Positions 7,343 to 14,667 of a DNA stretch of 31,627 bases are shown here, in pieces (position 1 is the first letter of the stretch; the number at the start of each line of letters is the position of its first letter). Below the pieces are notes generated by a model. The model worked only from the letters and a program-made list of their open reading frames with translations. It ran no database searches and had not been told where the DNA came from. Source of the stretch: JAIRTY01 sp050257395 (lineage in GTDB: Bacteria; Actinomycetota; Actinomycetes; Streptosporangiales; Streptosporangiaceae). A program made the translations under genes and the position numbers. The DNA is taken from the NCBI GenBank assembly GCA_050257395.1, contig JBLMWU010000234.1:1-31627 (forward strand), given 5' to 3'.

Positions 7343-9370
7343 ATGACCGAGGTCCGGCAACGTCAAGAAGCACAACCAGTCAGGCGCTGCGTCGCCGTCG
7401 ACCACCACCTGCGCTGGCTGCGACGCAGCCCCGAGTACAGGTGGCGCCGACGCGAGATCAACCGCGACATCACCGGCTGGCTCGACCGGTACGCCGATGC
7501 GGGCATCCGCACCGGGCTGATCCGCATCCCGGTCGTCGTCCACGTCGTGTACAACACCAACCAGCAGAACATCTCCGATGCGCAGATCAACAGTCAGATC
7601 GACGTCCTGAACCAGGACTTCCGGCGCCTCAACGCCGATGCGGTCAACACCCCGGCCGCTTTCGCGGCAGTCGCCGCGGACGCACGGCTGGAGTTCGCGC
7701 TGGCGGTGCGCGATCCCAACTGCGCCACGACCAAGGGCATCACCCGCACGCAGACCAACGTCACCGGATGGACCAAGCTGGATCAAGGGATGAAGTCAGC
7801 GGCCACGGGCGGGGCCGACCAGTGGGATCCGGACCAATACCTGAACTTCTGGATCGTCAACTACACCGACGACACGCTCGGATACGGAACGTTCCCAGGG
7901 ATGCCGGCTGGGATCCAAGGTGTCGTCGTCGACTACCGGGCGTTCGGAACGACCGGAACGCTGACCCAGGGGGCCCACCTCGGCCGCACCGCGACGCACG
8001 AAATCGGCCACTACCTCGACCTTCATCACATCTGGGGTGACGACGGCAGCGCCTGCACCGGCAGCGACCTCGTCGCGGACACACCGAACCAAGCAGGATT
8101 CTCACCATTCAGCGGCACCACCTGCCGCGTGTTCCCCGCCGTCTCGTGCAGTAACGCCCCGGACGGCGACATGTTCATGAACTACATGGACTACTCCGGC
8201 GACCAATGCATGAACCTGTTCACCGCCGGTCAGGTCGCGCGGATGGACGCCGCGCTGCAGACCCAGCGCACCGGTCTGCTCGCCTCTCCCGCGCTTGTCG
8301 CGCCGACCGGTGTCGCCGCACCCGACCTGTGGATGAAGGACGTCTCCGACGACATGGGTGACGAGCCCGACACCTCCGGTCAGCCGATGTACATCAGTGA
8401 CGACATCTGGGTCCGCACCGGCACTGACGGCCTGGTCAACCAAGACCACCAGAACCCGGAGTACCGGCCGGCTGGCGGAGCTCCTAACAACGTGTACGTA
8501 CGGGTCCGTAACCGGGCCTGCTCCGGTACCCAGTCCGGGACGCTGCGGCTGTACTGGGCGAAGGCGTCCTCCGGGTTGTCCTGGCCCGCGCCGTGGGACG
8601 GCAGCGTCACCAGTCCCGCACTGATGGGTTCACCGATCGGGTCCGCGCCGGTCACCGTCGCCGGCGGCGACGACGAGATCGTGTCGTTCCCGTGGATGCC
8701 GCCGAACCCCGCCGACTACGCGAGCTTCGGAGCGGACGCGCACCACTTCTGCCTGCTCGCACGGATCGAGACGGCGCCCTCGGCACCGTTCGGCATGACC
8801 ACCCCCGAAGGGCCGAACCTGTATGCGAACGTCGCGAACAACAACAACATCGTCTGGAAGAACATCCAGGTCGTCGATGAGGTTCCCGGCACCGGCCGCA
8901 CCGGACTGACCGTCGCGAACTTCGGCAGACGCGCCCAGGACGTCCGACTGCGGTTCCTGATGCCCCCCGAAGGGCTCACAGTCCTGGACTGGGGGCGCGT
9001 GCTCGTCGAGCTCCCCGCGGACATCCTGGCCCGGACCGACCGGGAATCCTCGGGCGTCGAGTGGCTATCGGACACGACGTTGCAGCTAGTGCGGCCCGAA
9101 GCCGAGCTGCACGTCGGTGAGGTCGAGCCCGGGCAGGTCTGGCCGGTCACGGTCCGGTTCGTCGGCGACCCGAACGCCGGGATCGGCGCGCGCGTATTCG
9201 CGGTCGACGTGCAGCAGTTCGACCGCGACGCAATCGTCGGCGGAGTCCGGTTCTATCTGCGGACGCGGGTACCGCGACCTCGCCCGTGTGGCGACGAGAC
9301 CGGTCCGCTCGACGGTTACACGTGGATCCCAGCCGTGACGGCCGGTGTCGCGGGAGCATGTCGCTGCTGA
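7343..9370 (+). CDS. M43-family (pappalysin-like) zinc metalloprotease without signal peptide
   Basis: This 675-residue protein carries a metzincin catalytic domain. HEIGHYLDLHH at residues 219-229 supplies the three zinc ligands (H219, H223, H229) and the general base E220. MFMNYMDY at 277-284 is the Met-turn. Between them is a cysteine-containing loop (DGSACTGSDLVADTPNQAG) typical of M43. Residue 226 is Asp where the textbook motif has Gly; I recall the same residue in other bacterial M43 enzymes. Residues about 320-675 look like beta-sandwich modules that may bind substrate or partners. Most relatives are secreted, but here the N-terminus (MTEVRQRQEAQPVRRCVAVD) is charged and shows no signal peptide, lipobox or Tat motif. 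The start is well supported by GAGGGGGAG. It lies between a membrane protein and an unknown coiled-coil protein. Confidence 0.88.
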   Translation: MTEVRQRQEAQPVRRCVAVDHHLRWLRRSPEYRWRRREINRDITGWLDRYADAGIRTGLIRIPVVVHVVYNTNQQNISDAQINSQIDVLNQDFRRLNADAVNTPAAFAAVAADARLEFALAVRDPNCATTKGITRTQTNVTGWTKLDQGMKSAATGGADQWDPDQYLNFWIVNYTDDTLGYGTFPGMPAGIQGVVVDYRAFGTTGTLTQGAHLGRTATHEIGHYLDLHHIWGDDGSACTGSDLVADTPNQAGFSPFSGTTCRVFPAVSCSNAPDGDMFMNYMDYSGDQCMNLFTAGQVARMDAALQTQRTGLLASPALVAPTGVAAPDLWMKDVSDDMGDEPDTSGQPMYISDDIWVRTGTDGLVNQDHQNPEYRPAGGAPNNVYVRVRNRACSGTQSGTLRLYWAKASSGLSWPAPWDGSVTSPALMGSPIGSAPVTVAGGDDEIVSFPWMPPNPADYASFGADAHHFCLLARIETAPSAPFGMTTPEGPNLYANVANNNNIVWKNIQVVDEVPGTGRTGLTVANFGRRAQDVRLRFLMPPEGLTVLDWGRVLVELPADILARTDRESSGVEWLSDTTLQLVRPEAELHVGEVEPGQVWPVTVRFVGDPNAGIGARVFAVDVQQFDRDAIVGGVRFYLRTRVPRPRPCGDETGPLDGYTWIPAVTAGVAGACRC

Positions 9371-9522
9371 CCGTGTTCACGAGGGATCGACTCGGTTGTG
9401 GCAGATCGTCAGCTGCCGTGCCAGCGGGCGAGCAGCCACTCGGCTCGCTCGGCATCTGCCGGCCGCGCGCCGGTACCGGTCGCACGTTCTTTCACTCGGC
9501 GCTATGAGAGTCAAGGGGAACC

Positions 9523-10623
9523 ATGCCGTACATATCAGTGGAACAGGCGGGGTACGTTCCGGAGCACCACGTTCCGTTGCAGGATCGCCACGCTCGGGAC
9601 GAAGCTCTGATTGAGCGTCAACAGCGGTTGCTAATCAAGAATCGTGAGCTCACAGGGTTGCTCGAGAACCTTGAAATAGGGTACCGGCGCGACATACGGG
9701 CGCTGGTCGGCGAAGAGAGTTATGATGCTAACGTTGATCGTCAGCGCGATCTCCAAAAGCGATTCGCGCAGCTGTGCGATTCCTTTCCCGTCACGCCAGA
9801 GGGCGAGCGCGCGCGACAGGAACAGCGTCGTCGTCTCCTGCAGGAGAAGCACGATCTATACCACGGCCTTGGCATCGATATTGACCGAGGGGTAGCCATC
9901 CGCAAGGCGCATCTTAATGGCGTTAAGACGACGGCTGCGGGACACATCGACCTCGATCTGGAGATGACTCCTCGTCCCGAGGGTGAGCCCCCGGCGCCGA
10001 CGAACAACCCCTGGACCTGGTACACAGCGCCGTATGCCCATCAATGGGCATCGATCCAGTTCTCGGCTGGAAGCGCTGGCTCGATCTGGAGATCGGCGAA
10101 TGCCTGGGCCAGTACCGGAGAGGTGAATTTGGCGAGCTGGATAGAGCTGTTCGGAGCTGGAGACAGCGACTGGTCTAAGGCCGACGCCATGTGCGAGGTT
10201 GGGTTCTGGTTTAGGATGCCCGCGGCCGGCATCTTGGAGGTCTGGGCATGGTTCCAAGACATCAATACGGACTATTCCGTGTACCTCGAAGACGAGTCCG
10301 GCTGCTCGGACGCCTACGTGCACCAGCTCAGCCGCCTGTACCTGTGGACGGCGGGGTCGACCGAGCGCTACCTAACGGTCCTCGACAAGAAGCGAGGGGA
10401 GGAAGACGAGGGATCCTGGTCAGATTCCCTCACGAAACCGGGCGCCATACAGGCCAAGTTGTTCCACTCTCAAAAGACGTACGCCGCTGGTGAGTGGGTC
10501 TACGGAGCGGTGGGGGTCCGCGATTTCAATCTCTTCCAGGTGGATGACATGTCATGCCGATCGCGCATGTATAGCCAGTATTTCCTGAAGCAGCTGGCTG
10601 TGCGATCCACAGGGGCGCCGTAG
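9523..10623 (+). CDS. unknown protein: N-terminal coiled coil plus beta-rich C-terminal domain
   Basis: I do not recognise this 366-residue protein. Residues about 20-130 are charged and helical with heptad-like leucines (ALIERQQRLLIKNRELTGLL and QEQRRRLLQEKHDLYHGL), so a coiled coil is likely. Residues about 150-350 are rich in aromatic residues and short strands (WTWYTAPYAHQWASIQF, EVGFWFRMPAAGILEVWAWF, YAAGEWVYGAVGVRDFNLF), as in a beta-sandwich. There is no signal peptide or membrane helix. The ATG at 9523 follows AAGGGGAA. Third positions include many A and T (GTT, CGT, ATT, TTG), unlike the core genes. It starts 152 bases after the M43 protease on the same strand and ends in tandem hairpins, so the two may form one unit. 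It could be a partner, substrate or carrier of the protease, but this is inference. Confidence 0.75.
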   Translation: MPYISVEQAGYVPEHHVPLQDRHARDEALIERQQRLLIKNRELTGLLENLEIGYRRDIRALVGEESYDANVDRQRDLQKRFAQLCDSFPVTPEGERARQEQRRRLLQEKHDLYHGLGIDIDRGVAIRKAHLNGVKTTAAGHIDLDLEMTPRPEGEPPAPTNNPWTWYTAPYAHQWASIQFSAGSAGSIWRSANAWASTGEVNLASWIELFGAGDSDWSKADAMCEVGFWFRMPAAGILEVWAWFQDINTDYSVYLEDESGCSDAYVHQLSRLYLWTAGSTERYLTVLDKKRGEEDEGSWSDSLTKPGAIQAKLFHSQKTYAAGEWVYGAVGVRDFNLFQVDDMSCRSRMYSQYFLKQLAVRSTGAP

Positions 10624-10678
10624 CAACACATCGTCGCGGCGGTCGCGGCCGCGGACCACCGCGGTGTTCACCAAGCAC

Positions 10679-10714
10679 CCGAAACTACTTTCGGCAGGTG
10701 CCGTCCAGGCACCT
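10679..10714 (+). terminator. tandem hairpins after the coiled-coil gene
   Basis: Two perfect stem-loops follow each other 55 bases after the stop: CCGAAA-CTAC-TTTCGG (10679-10694) and AGGTGCC-GTCCA-GGCACCT (10696-10714). There is no strong U-tract, only CTCGTC. They probably end the rightward transcript of the protease block. Confidence 0.5.
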
Positions 10715-10778
10715 CTCGTCACGGCCACTGCCGCCCGGTGACGGCGAGGTTCACGGGCAAACGACGGACAAATGATCA

Positions 10779-10813
10779 AGAGGCCCGACCGCCGCCCAGG
10801 CGATCAGGCCTCT
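10779..10813 (-). terminator. terminator of tRNA-Glu
   Basis: On the minus strand AGAGGCC and GGCCTCT (7-bp arms, 21-base loop containing a further GC-rich stem) are followed by TTGATCATTTG. The hairpin begins 16 bases past the 3' end of the tRNA, as expected for a tRNA terminator. Confidence 0.55.
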
Positions 10814-10828
10814 GACCTGCTACTTCAC

Positions 10829-10904
10829 TGGTAGCCCCGACCGGATTTGAACCGGCGCTACCGCCTTGAGAGGGCGGCGTCCTAGGCCGCTAGACGACGG
10901 GGCC
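10829..10904 (-). tRNA. tRNA-Glu (anticodon CTC), CCA encoded
   Basis: The minus strand folds into a standard cloverleaf. The acceptor stem GGCCCCG pairs with CGGGGCT (first pair G-U). The anticodon stem-loop CCGCC-CTCTCAA-GGCGG carries CTC, and the T-arm is CCGG-TTCAAAT-CCGG. The discriminator base is A, and CCA is encoded at 10831-10829. The anticodon reads GAG codons. Its 3' end faces the accessory block on the left, the usual orientation for integration of mobile elements at a tRNA, though I found no integrase or duplicated 3' end in the window. It lies in the gltX neighbourhood with tRNA-Gln. Confidence 0.95.
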
Positions 10905-11048
10905 AGCGAGTGAACGGTAGCGCACTCTGGCGAGTACTCCAAACGCAGCGGGCCGGTGCGGTGACCCCGGCCGGACGGGGCCACGCGGGGCCGGGCAGGC
11001 TGCGCCCGGGTGTGCATGAGTGCTCAGCTAAAGGGTATCTGTCCGCTT

Positions 11049-11336
11049 ATGCTCGGTTTCATCATCATGCTGCTCATCATCGGGCTGATCGCCGGCGCAA
11101 TCGCCAGGCTGCTCGTGCCCGGCCGCGACCCGATTGGCCTGCTGGGCACCATGGCACTCGGCGTCCTCGGCTCGTTCCTCGGCGGATTCCTGCAGAACCT
11201 GATCTTCTACCACTCGGTGTCCGTCTGGTCCTTCCACGCGACCGGCATTATCGGCTCGGTGATCGGCGCGATCATCCTGCTCCTGATCCTGCGGCTGACC
11301 GGCGCCGAGCGCGGCCGGTCCCGCTCACGGCTGTGA
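11049..11336 (+). CDS. GlsB/YeaQ/YmgE-family stress-associated membrane protein
   Basis: The 95-residue product is a small integral membrane protein of the GlsB/YeaQ (transglycosylase-associated) family. It has three hydrophobic segments: MLGFIIMLLIIGLIAGAIAR, LLGTMALGVLGSFLGGFL and ATGIIGSVIGAIILLLIL. The family signature RLLVPGRDPIGLLGT lies after the first helix, and the tail is basic (GRSRSRL). Members are induced by envelope or general stress in many bacteria, but the mechanism is not settled. The ATG at 11049 matches the usual family start. An in-frame ATG at 11016 would add 11 residues, and neither has a close ribosome-binding site. It sits between tRNA-Glu and tRNA-Gln. Confidence 0.88.
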   Translation: MLGFIIMLLIIGLIAGAIARLLVPGRDPIGLLGTMALGVLGSFLGGFLQNLIFYHSVSVWSFHATGIIGSVIGAIILLLILRLTGAERGRSRSRL

Positions 11337-11517
11337 GGAGGTTCACTGTGGCCGCGCACCGGCAGCCCGGCGTCGCCTGGGGCTAGCGCATCCGGGTTCC
11401 CGGCGGGCCCCGGTCCGCCGGGGATCCGCCGTCCGGCAGGGACGTCTCGCGTTGGCTGTCCCAACCGGGGTCGGCTACACTGCACTGGCGCGAGCGGGCC
11501 GGACCGGCTCTCTCCGA

Positions 11518-11589
11518 TGGGGTATGGGGTAATTGGCAGCCCGACGGGTTCTGGCCCCGTTAGTCTAGGTTCGAGTCCTGGTACCCCAG
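11518..11589 (+). tRNA. tRNA-Gln (anticodon CTG)
   Basis: The acceptor stem TGGGGTA pairs with TACCCCA. The anticodon arm ACGGG-TTCTGGC-CCCGT carries CTG, which reads CAG codons. The T-arm CCAGG-region with TTCGAGT is regular and the discriminator base is G. CCA is not fully encoded (GCAG follows). A strong terminator follows at 11615. Charging is probably indirect: actinobacteria as a rule lack GlnRS, and GluRS mischarges this tRNA before GatCAB amidates it. The gltX gene 1.6 kb away is consistent with this. Confidence 0.95.
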
Positions 11590-11595
11590 CAGTGT

Positions 11596-11611
11596 GATGC
11601 CGTACGGCATC
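11596..11611. repeat. perfect 16-base palindrome behind tRNA-Gln
   Basis: GATGCCGTACGGCATC is a complete palindrome with no loop, lying between the tRNA 3' end and its terminator. It could be an RNA processing signal or a protein-binding site. No function is shown. Confidence 0.5.
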
Positions 11612-11614
11612 GGG

Positions 11615-11654
11615 GACACCGTGCACCCGCAGCGGGCACGGTGTCTTCCCTTTT
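11615..11654 (+). terminator. rho-independent terminator of tRNA-Gln
   Basis: Perfect 10-bp arms GACACCGTGC and GCACGGTGTC enclose a loop that can itself pair (CCGC/GCGG). TTCCCTTTT follows. This is one of the clearest intrinsic terminators in the window. Confidence 0.85.
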
Positions 11655-11708
11655 CCCGGGGCAGGAGCCGCCGCCCGTGACCGCCCCGCACCGATCCCCG
11701 GAGTCGCG

Positions 11709-12701
11709 ATGCCCTGGTACGACCTGCCCCTGGCCAAGCTGCGTGAGCACACCGCCGGCTCGGCGGAGCCGCCCGGCCTCGACGACTGGTGGGCGGCCCG
11801 GCTGGCCGCGGCTCGCGCCGCCGCCGCCCCCGTCACCCTGACGGAGTACGAGCCGGGCGCCTACGGCCCGCTGCGGGTGTACGACGCCGAGTTCTCCGGG
11901 GCGGGCGGGGACCGCATCCGGGGCTGGTACCTGCTCCCGCCCGGCTCCCCCGCGCCGGACGCGGGTGCGGGCCCGGCCGCGGTGGTGGTGAAGTTCGTGG
12001 GCTACGGCGGCGGCCGTGGCCTGCCGGTGGAGCACGCGCTGCTGCCGGCGGCCGGGTTCGCCACCTTCGTGATGGACGTGCGCGGCCAGGGCGGCCGGTG
12101 GACCGTGGGCGCGACCGGCGACCCGGCCGCCGGTGCCGGGCCGGAGCTGTCCACGGTGATGACCCGCGGCCTGGCCAGCCCGGAGGACTACTACTACACC
12201 CGGCTGTTCACTGACGCGGTCCGGGCGGCGGAGACCGCGGCCGGGCTGGCCGCGCCCGGTGCCCGGCTCGCGGTGGCCGGCGCCAGCCAGGGCGGCGGGC
12301 TGGCGCTGGCCACCGCCGCCCTGCTCGGCGGCGCGGTCGCGGTCTGCCACGCCGACGTGCCGTTCCTGTGCGACATCGGCCGGGCCGTCACCCTGGCCCC
12401 GAAGGCGCCCTACACCGAGGTCGCCGAGTTCCTCGCCAACCACACCGGCCTGGTGGACGCCGCCCTGAACACCCTGTGCTACGTGGACTGCGCGCTGCTG
12501 GCCAGCCGGATCACCGCGGAATGCCTGCTGAGCGTGGGCCTGATGGACGACATCTGCCCGCCGTCCACGGTGTTCGCCGCCTACAACGCGATCCGCTCGG
12601 GCAAGGACATCGCCGTGCACCCGTTCGGGGTCCACGTCGTGCCCGGCTCGCACACCCAGCGCCAGCTCGCCCACCTGCGCCAGCACCTGACCGGCGGCTG
12701 A
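11709..12701 (+). CDS. acetylxylan esterase / cephalosporin-C deacetylase family hydrolase (CE7)
   Basis: This 330-residue alpha/beta hydrolase matches the CE7 esterases, which remove acetyl groups from xylo-oligosaccharides and related small esters in the cytoplasm. The nucleophile elbow is GASQGG with S193. The acid is D280 in GLMDDICPPSTVFAAYN, a segment almost diagnostic for the family. The base is probably H309 in HPFGVH. The oxyanion-hole region corresponds to FVGYGGGRG (96-104), and the family motif RGQGG lies at 125-129. No signal peptide is present. Length fits (about 320). The ATG at 11709 is preceded by CGGAG. It follows the tRNA-Gln terminator and is convergent with the cytidine deaminase gene, ending 9 bases from it. 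Substrate specificity cannot be read from sequence. Confidence 0.9.
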   Translation: MPWYDLPLAKLREHTAGSAEPPGLDDWWAARLAAARAAAAPVTLTEYEPGAYGPLRVYDAEFSGAGGDRIRGWYLLPPGSPAPDAGAGPAAVVVKFVGYGGGRGLPVEHALLPAAGFATFVMDVRGQGGRWTVGATGDPAAGAGPELSTVMTRGLASPEDYYYTRLFTDAVRAAETAAGLAAPGARLAVAGASQGGGLALATAALLGGAVAVCHADVPFLCDIGRAVTLAPKAPYTEVAEFLANHTGLVDAALNTLCYVDCALLASRITAECLLSVGLMDDICPPSTVFAAYNAIRSGKDIAVHPFGVHVVPGSHTQRQLAHLRQHLTGG

Positions 12702-12710
12702 GCCCGCCGG

Positions 12711-13142
12711 TCAGTCCAGCGGGTCCGGCCATTCGTGGTGCGGGAGAAGCTCGCGCAGCGGCGCTGAGACGGACCGGCCGAGCACCACCTCGGTGTCCAG
12801 GTTGGCGGGGTCGATCTGGCGGATGAACTCCCGGCAGCGCCCGCAGGGCGGCAGCACGTGCAGCACGCCCTCGTCGCTGCGCCAGACGGCCACGATCTTG
12901 GCGATCCGGAACTCGCGGGCGGTGACCATGGCCGCGATGGCCGCGTGCTCCGCGCAGAACCCGGTGCCCGAGCCGGTGTCGATGCACACGCCGGAGTAGA
13001 GGTTGCCGCTGTCGGTGACGAGGCTGGCCGCCACCTGGCCGAGCTGCCACCCCCGGCTGCCCGGGCGGTAGCCGTTGATCCGCCGCGGGTTGAGCACGGA
13101 CTGCGCAGACGCGATGAGCGCCTCATGGGAGATGACGGTCAC
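12711..13142 (-). CDS. cytidine deaminase-like protein
   Basis: The 143-residue protein has both zinc motifs of the cytidine deaminase superfamily: C-A-E (C63, E65 in GFCAEHAAIA) and P-C-x-x-C (C100, C103 in PPCGRCREFI). This gives a Cys3 zinc site with a catalytic glutamate. The overall pattern is that of small tetrameric cytidine or blasticidin-S-type deaminases, which hydrolyse the 4-amino group of cytosine nucleosides. The C-terminal part departs from standard Cdd, so the substrate may differ. The start is a GTG at 13142. It lies 19 bases downstream of gltX on the same strand, so it is probably co-transcribed, although its function has no clear link to tRNA charging. Confidence 0.85.
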   Translation of the reverse strand: MTVISHEALIASAQSVLNPRRINGYRPGSRGWQLGQVAASLVTDSGNLYSGVCIDTGSGTGFCAEHAAIAAMVTAREFRIAKIVAVWRSDEGVLHVLPPCGRCREFIRQIDPANLDTEVVLGRSVSAPLRELLPHHEWPDPLD

Positions 13143-13161
13143 CTGCCCGAACTTACCCCGG

Positions 13162-14667
13162 TCAGCTGGCGGGGTCCGGGGGGACGGCCCGGGCGGCGCG
13201 GGCCAGGCGGCCGAGGGTGCGGTCCCGGCCGAGCAGCTCCATGGACTCGAACAGCGGCGGCGAGACCCGCCTGCCGGTCACCGCGACCCGCACGGGGGTG
13301 AATGCGTGACGCGGCTTGAGCCCCATCTCCTCCACTAGGGCGGTGCGGAGCGCGGCCTCGATCTCCCCGGTGGTCCACGAGCCGAGGCGGCGCAGCGCGG
13401 CCTCGGCCGCGGCCAGGGCGGCCGCCGCCCCGGCCGTGAAGGCGCGCTCCGCCTCCTGCTCGTCCACGGTGAAGGACGCCTCGTCCACCAGCAGGAAGCC
13501 GAGCATGCCGGTGGCCTCGGTGAGCCTGGCGATCCGGCCCTGGATGAGCGGGGCCGCGGCCGCGATCAGCTCGGCCTGCGCGGGATAGGGCGGGTCGGCG
13601 ACCAGCCCGGCGTGGGCGAGGAACGGGGTGATCCGGGCCGCGAAGTCTTCCGGCTTGAGCGCGCGGATCTTGTCGCCGTTGATCGCCTCCAGCTTGCGCG
13701 GGTCGAACTGGGCGGCGTTCTTGTTCACCCGGGCCAGGTCGAACTCGGCGGCCATCTCGGCCATGGTGAACGACTCCCGGTTCTCCCCGGGCGACCAGCC
13801 CAGCAGGGCCAGGTAGTTGCACAGCGCCTCGGGCAGGAAGCCCTCGCTGCGGTACCAGTTGATCGACACCACGCCGTTGCGCTTGGACAGCTTCTGGCCG
13901 TCCTTGCCGAGCACGTAGGGCAGGTGCGCGAACAGCGGGAACTGCCCGTCCGGCACGCCCATCGCCCGGTACACCGCGATCTGCCGCGGGGTGGAGGACA
14001 GCAGGTCCTCCCCGCGCACCACGTGGGTGATCTTCATGAGCACGTCGTCCACGGCCACCGCGAGCGTGTACAGCGGCGCGCCGTCGGCCCGGGTGAGCAC
14101 GAAGTCCGGCACGTGCGCGTGGTCGAACGTGACCTCGCCGCGCACCAGGTCGGTGAAGGTGGTGGACCCTTCCGGCATCCGGAACCGCACCACCGGCTGG
14201 CGGCCCTCCGCCTGGTAGGCGGTCACCTGCTGGTGCGTCAGGTTGCGGCAGTGCCCGTCGTAGCCGCTGGGGCCGCCGGCCTTGCGGGCCGCCTCCCGCC
14301 GCTGCGCGAGCTCCTCGGGGGTGCAGTAACAGTGGTAGGCGTGGCCGTCGGCGAGGAACGTCGCCACCCACTCGCCGTAGATGACCAGCCGCTCGCTCTG
14401 CAGGTACGGGCCGTAGGCGCCGCCCGCGCCGGGTCCCTCGTCCCACTCCAGCCCGAGCCAGCGCAGGATCTCCTGCGCGGACTCGATGTACTCGGGCGTC
14501 ACCCGGGACCGGTCGGTGTCCTCGATCCGGAGCACGAATGTCCCCCGGTGCGACCGCGCGAACGCCCAGTCGTACAGGGCGGTGCGGACGTTGCCCACGT
14601 GCAGGTCACCGCTGGGGGAGGGGGCGAACCGCACGCGCACCCCGTCGGCCGGGCGGTGGTCAGTCAC
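13162..14667 (-). CDS. gltX: glutamyl-tRNA synthetase
   Basis: This 501-residue class I synthetase charges tRNA-Glu with glutamate in the cytoplasm. The ATP-binding HIGH signature appears as H-V-G-N (residues 23-26, in APSPSGDLHVGN). The KMSKS loop appears as K-L-S-K-R (259-263). The glutamate-binding region RIEDTDRSR follows the Rossmann start. C113, C115 and C140 in YHCYCTPEEL...DGHCR resemble the zinc-binding insert of bacterial GluRS. The C-terminal anticodon-binding domain is complete and length is typical. The GTG start (14667) overlaps the end of the upstream FAH gene by 8 bases, indicating translational coupling. tRNA-Glu and tRNA-Gln lie nearby. In actinobacteria GluRS is generally non-discriminating and also supplies Glu-tRNA-Gln for GatCAB; that this enzyme does so is inferred. 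Confidence 0.97.
   Translation of the reverse strand: MTDHRPADGVRVRFAPSPSGDLHVGNVRTALYDWAFARSHRGTFVLRIEDTDRSRVTPEYIESAQEILRWLGLEWDEGPGAGGAYGPYLQSERLVIYGEWVATFLADGHAYHCYCTPEELAQRREAARKAGGPSGYDGHCRNLTHQQVTAYQAEGRQPVVRFRMPEGSTTFTDLVRGEVTFDHAHVPDFVLTRADGAPLYTLAVAVDDVLMKITHVVRGEDLLSSTPRQIAVYRAMGVPDGQFPLFAHLPYVLGKDGQKLSKRNGVVSINWYRSEGFLPEALCNYLALLGWSPGENRESFTMAEMAAEFDLARVNKNAAQFDPRKLEAINGDKIRALKPEDFAARITPFLAHAGLVADPPYPAQAELIAAAAPLIQGRIARLTEATGMLGFLLVDEASFTVDEQEAERAFTAGAAAALAAAEAALRRLGSWTTGEIEAALRTALVEEMGLKPRHAFTPVRVAVTGRRVSPPLFESMELLGRDRTLGRLARAARAVPPDPAS

Noticed and set aside
11348..11386. Twelve-codon frame (MAAHRQPGVAWG) starting with GTG behind GAGGAGG, just after the GlsB-type gene
   Set aside because: The ribosome-binding site is good, but there is no attenuator structure or repeated regulatory codon and no downstream same-strand gene before tRNA-Gln, so I do not call it a gene.
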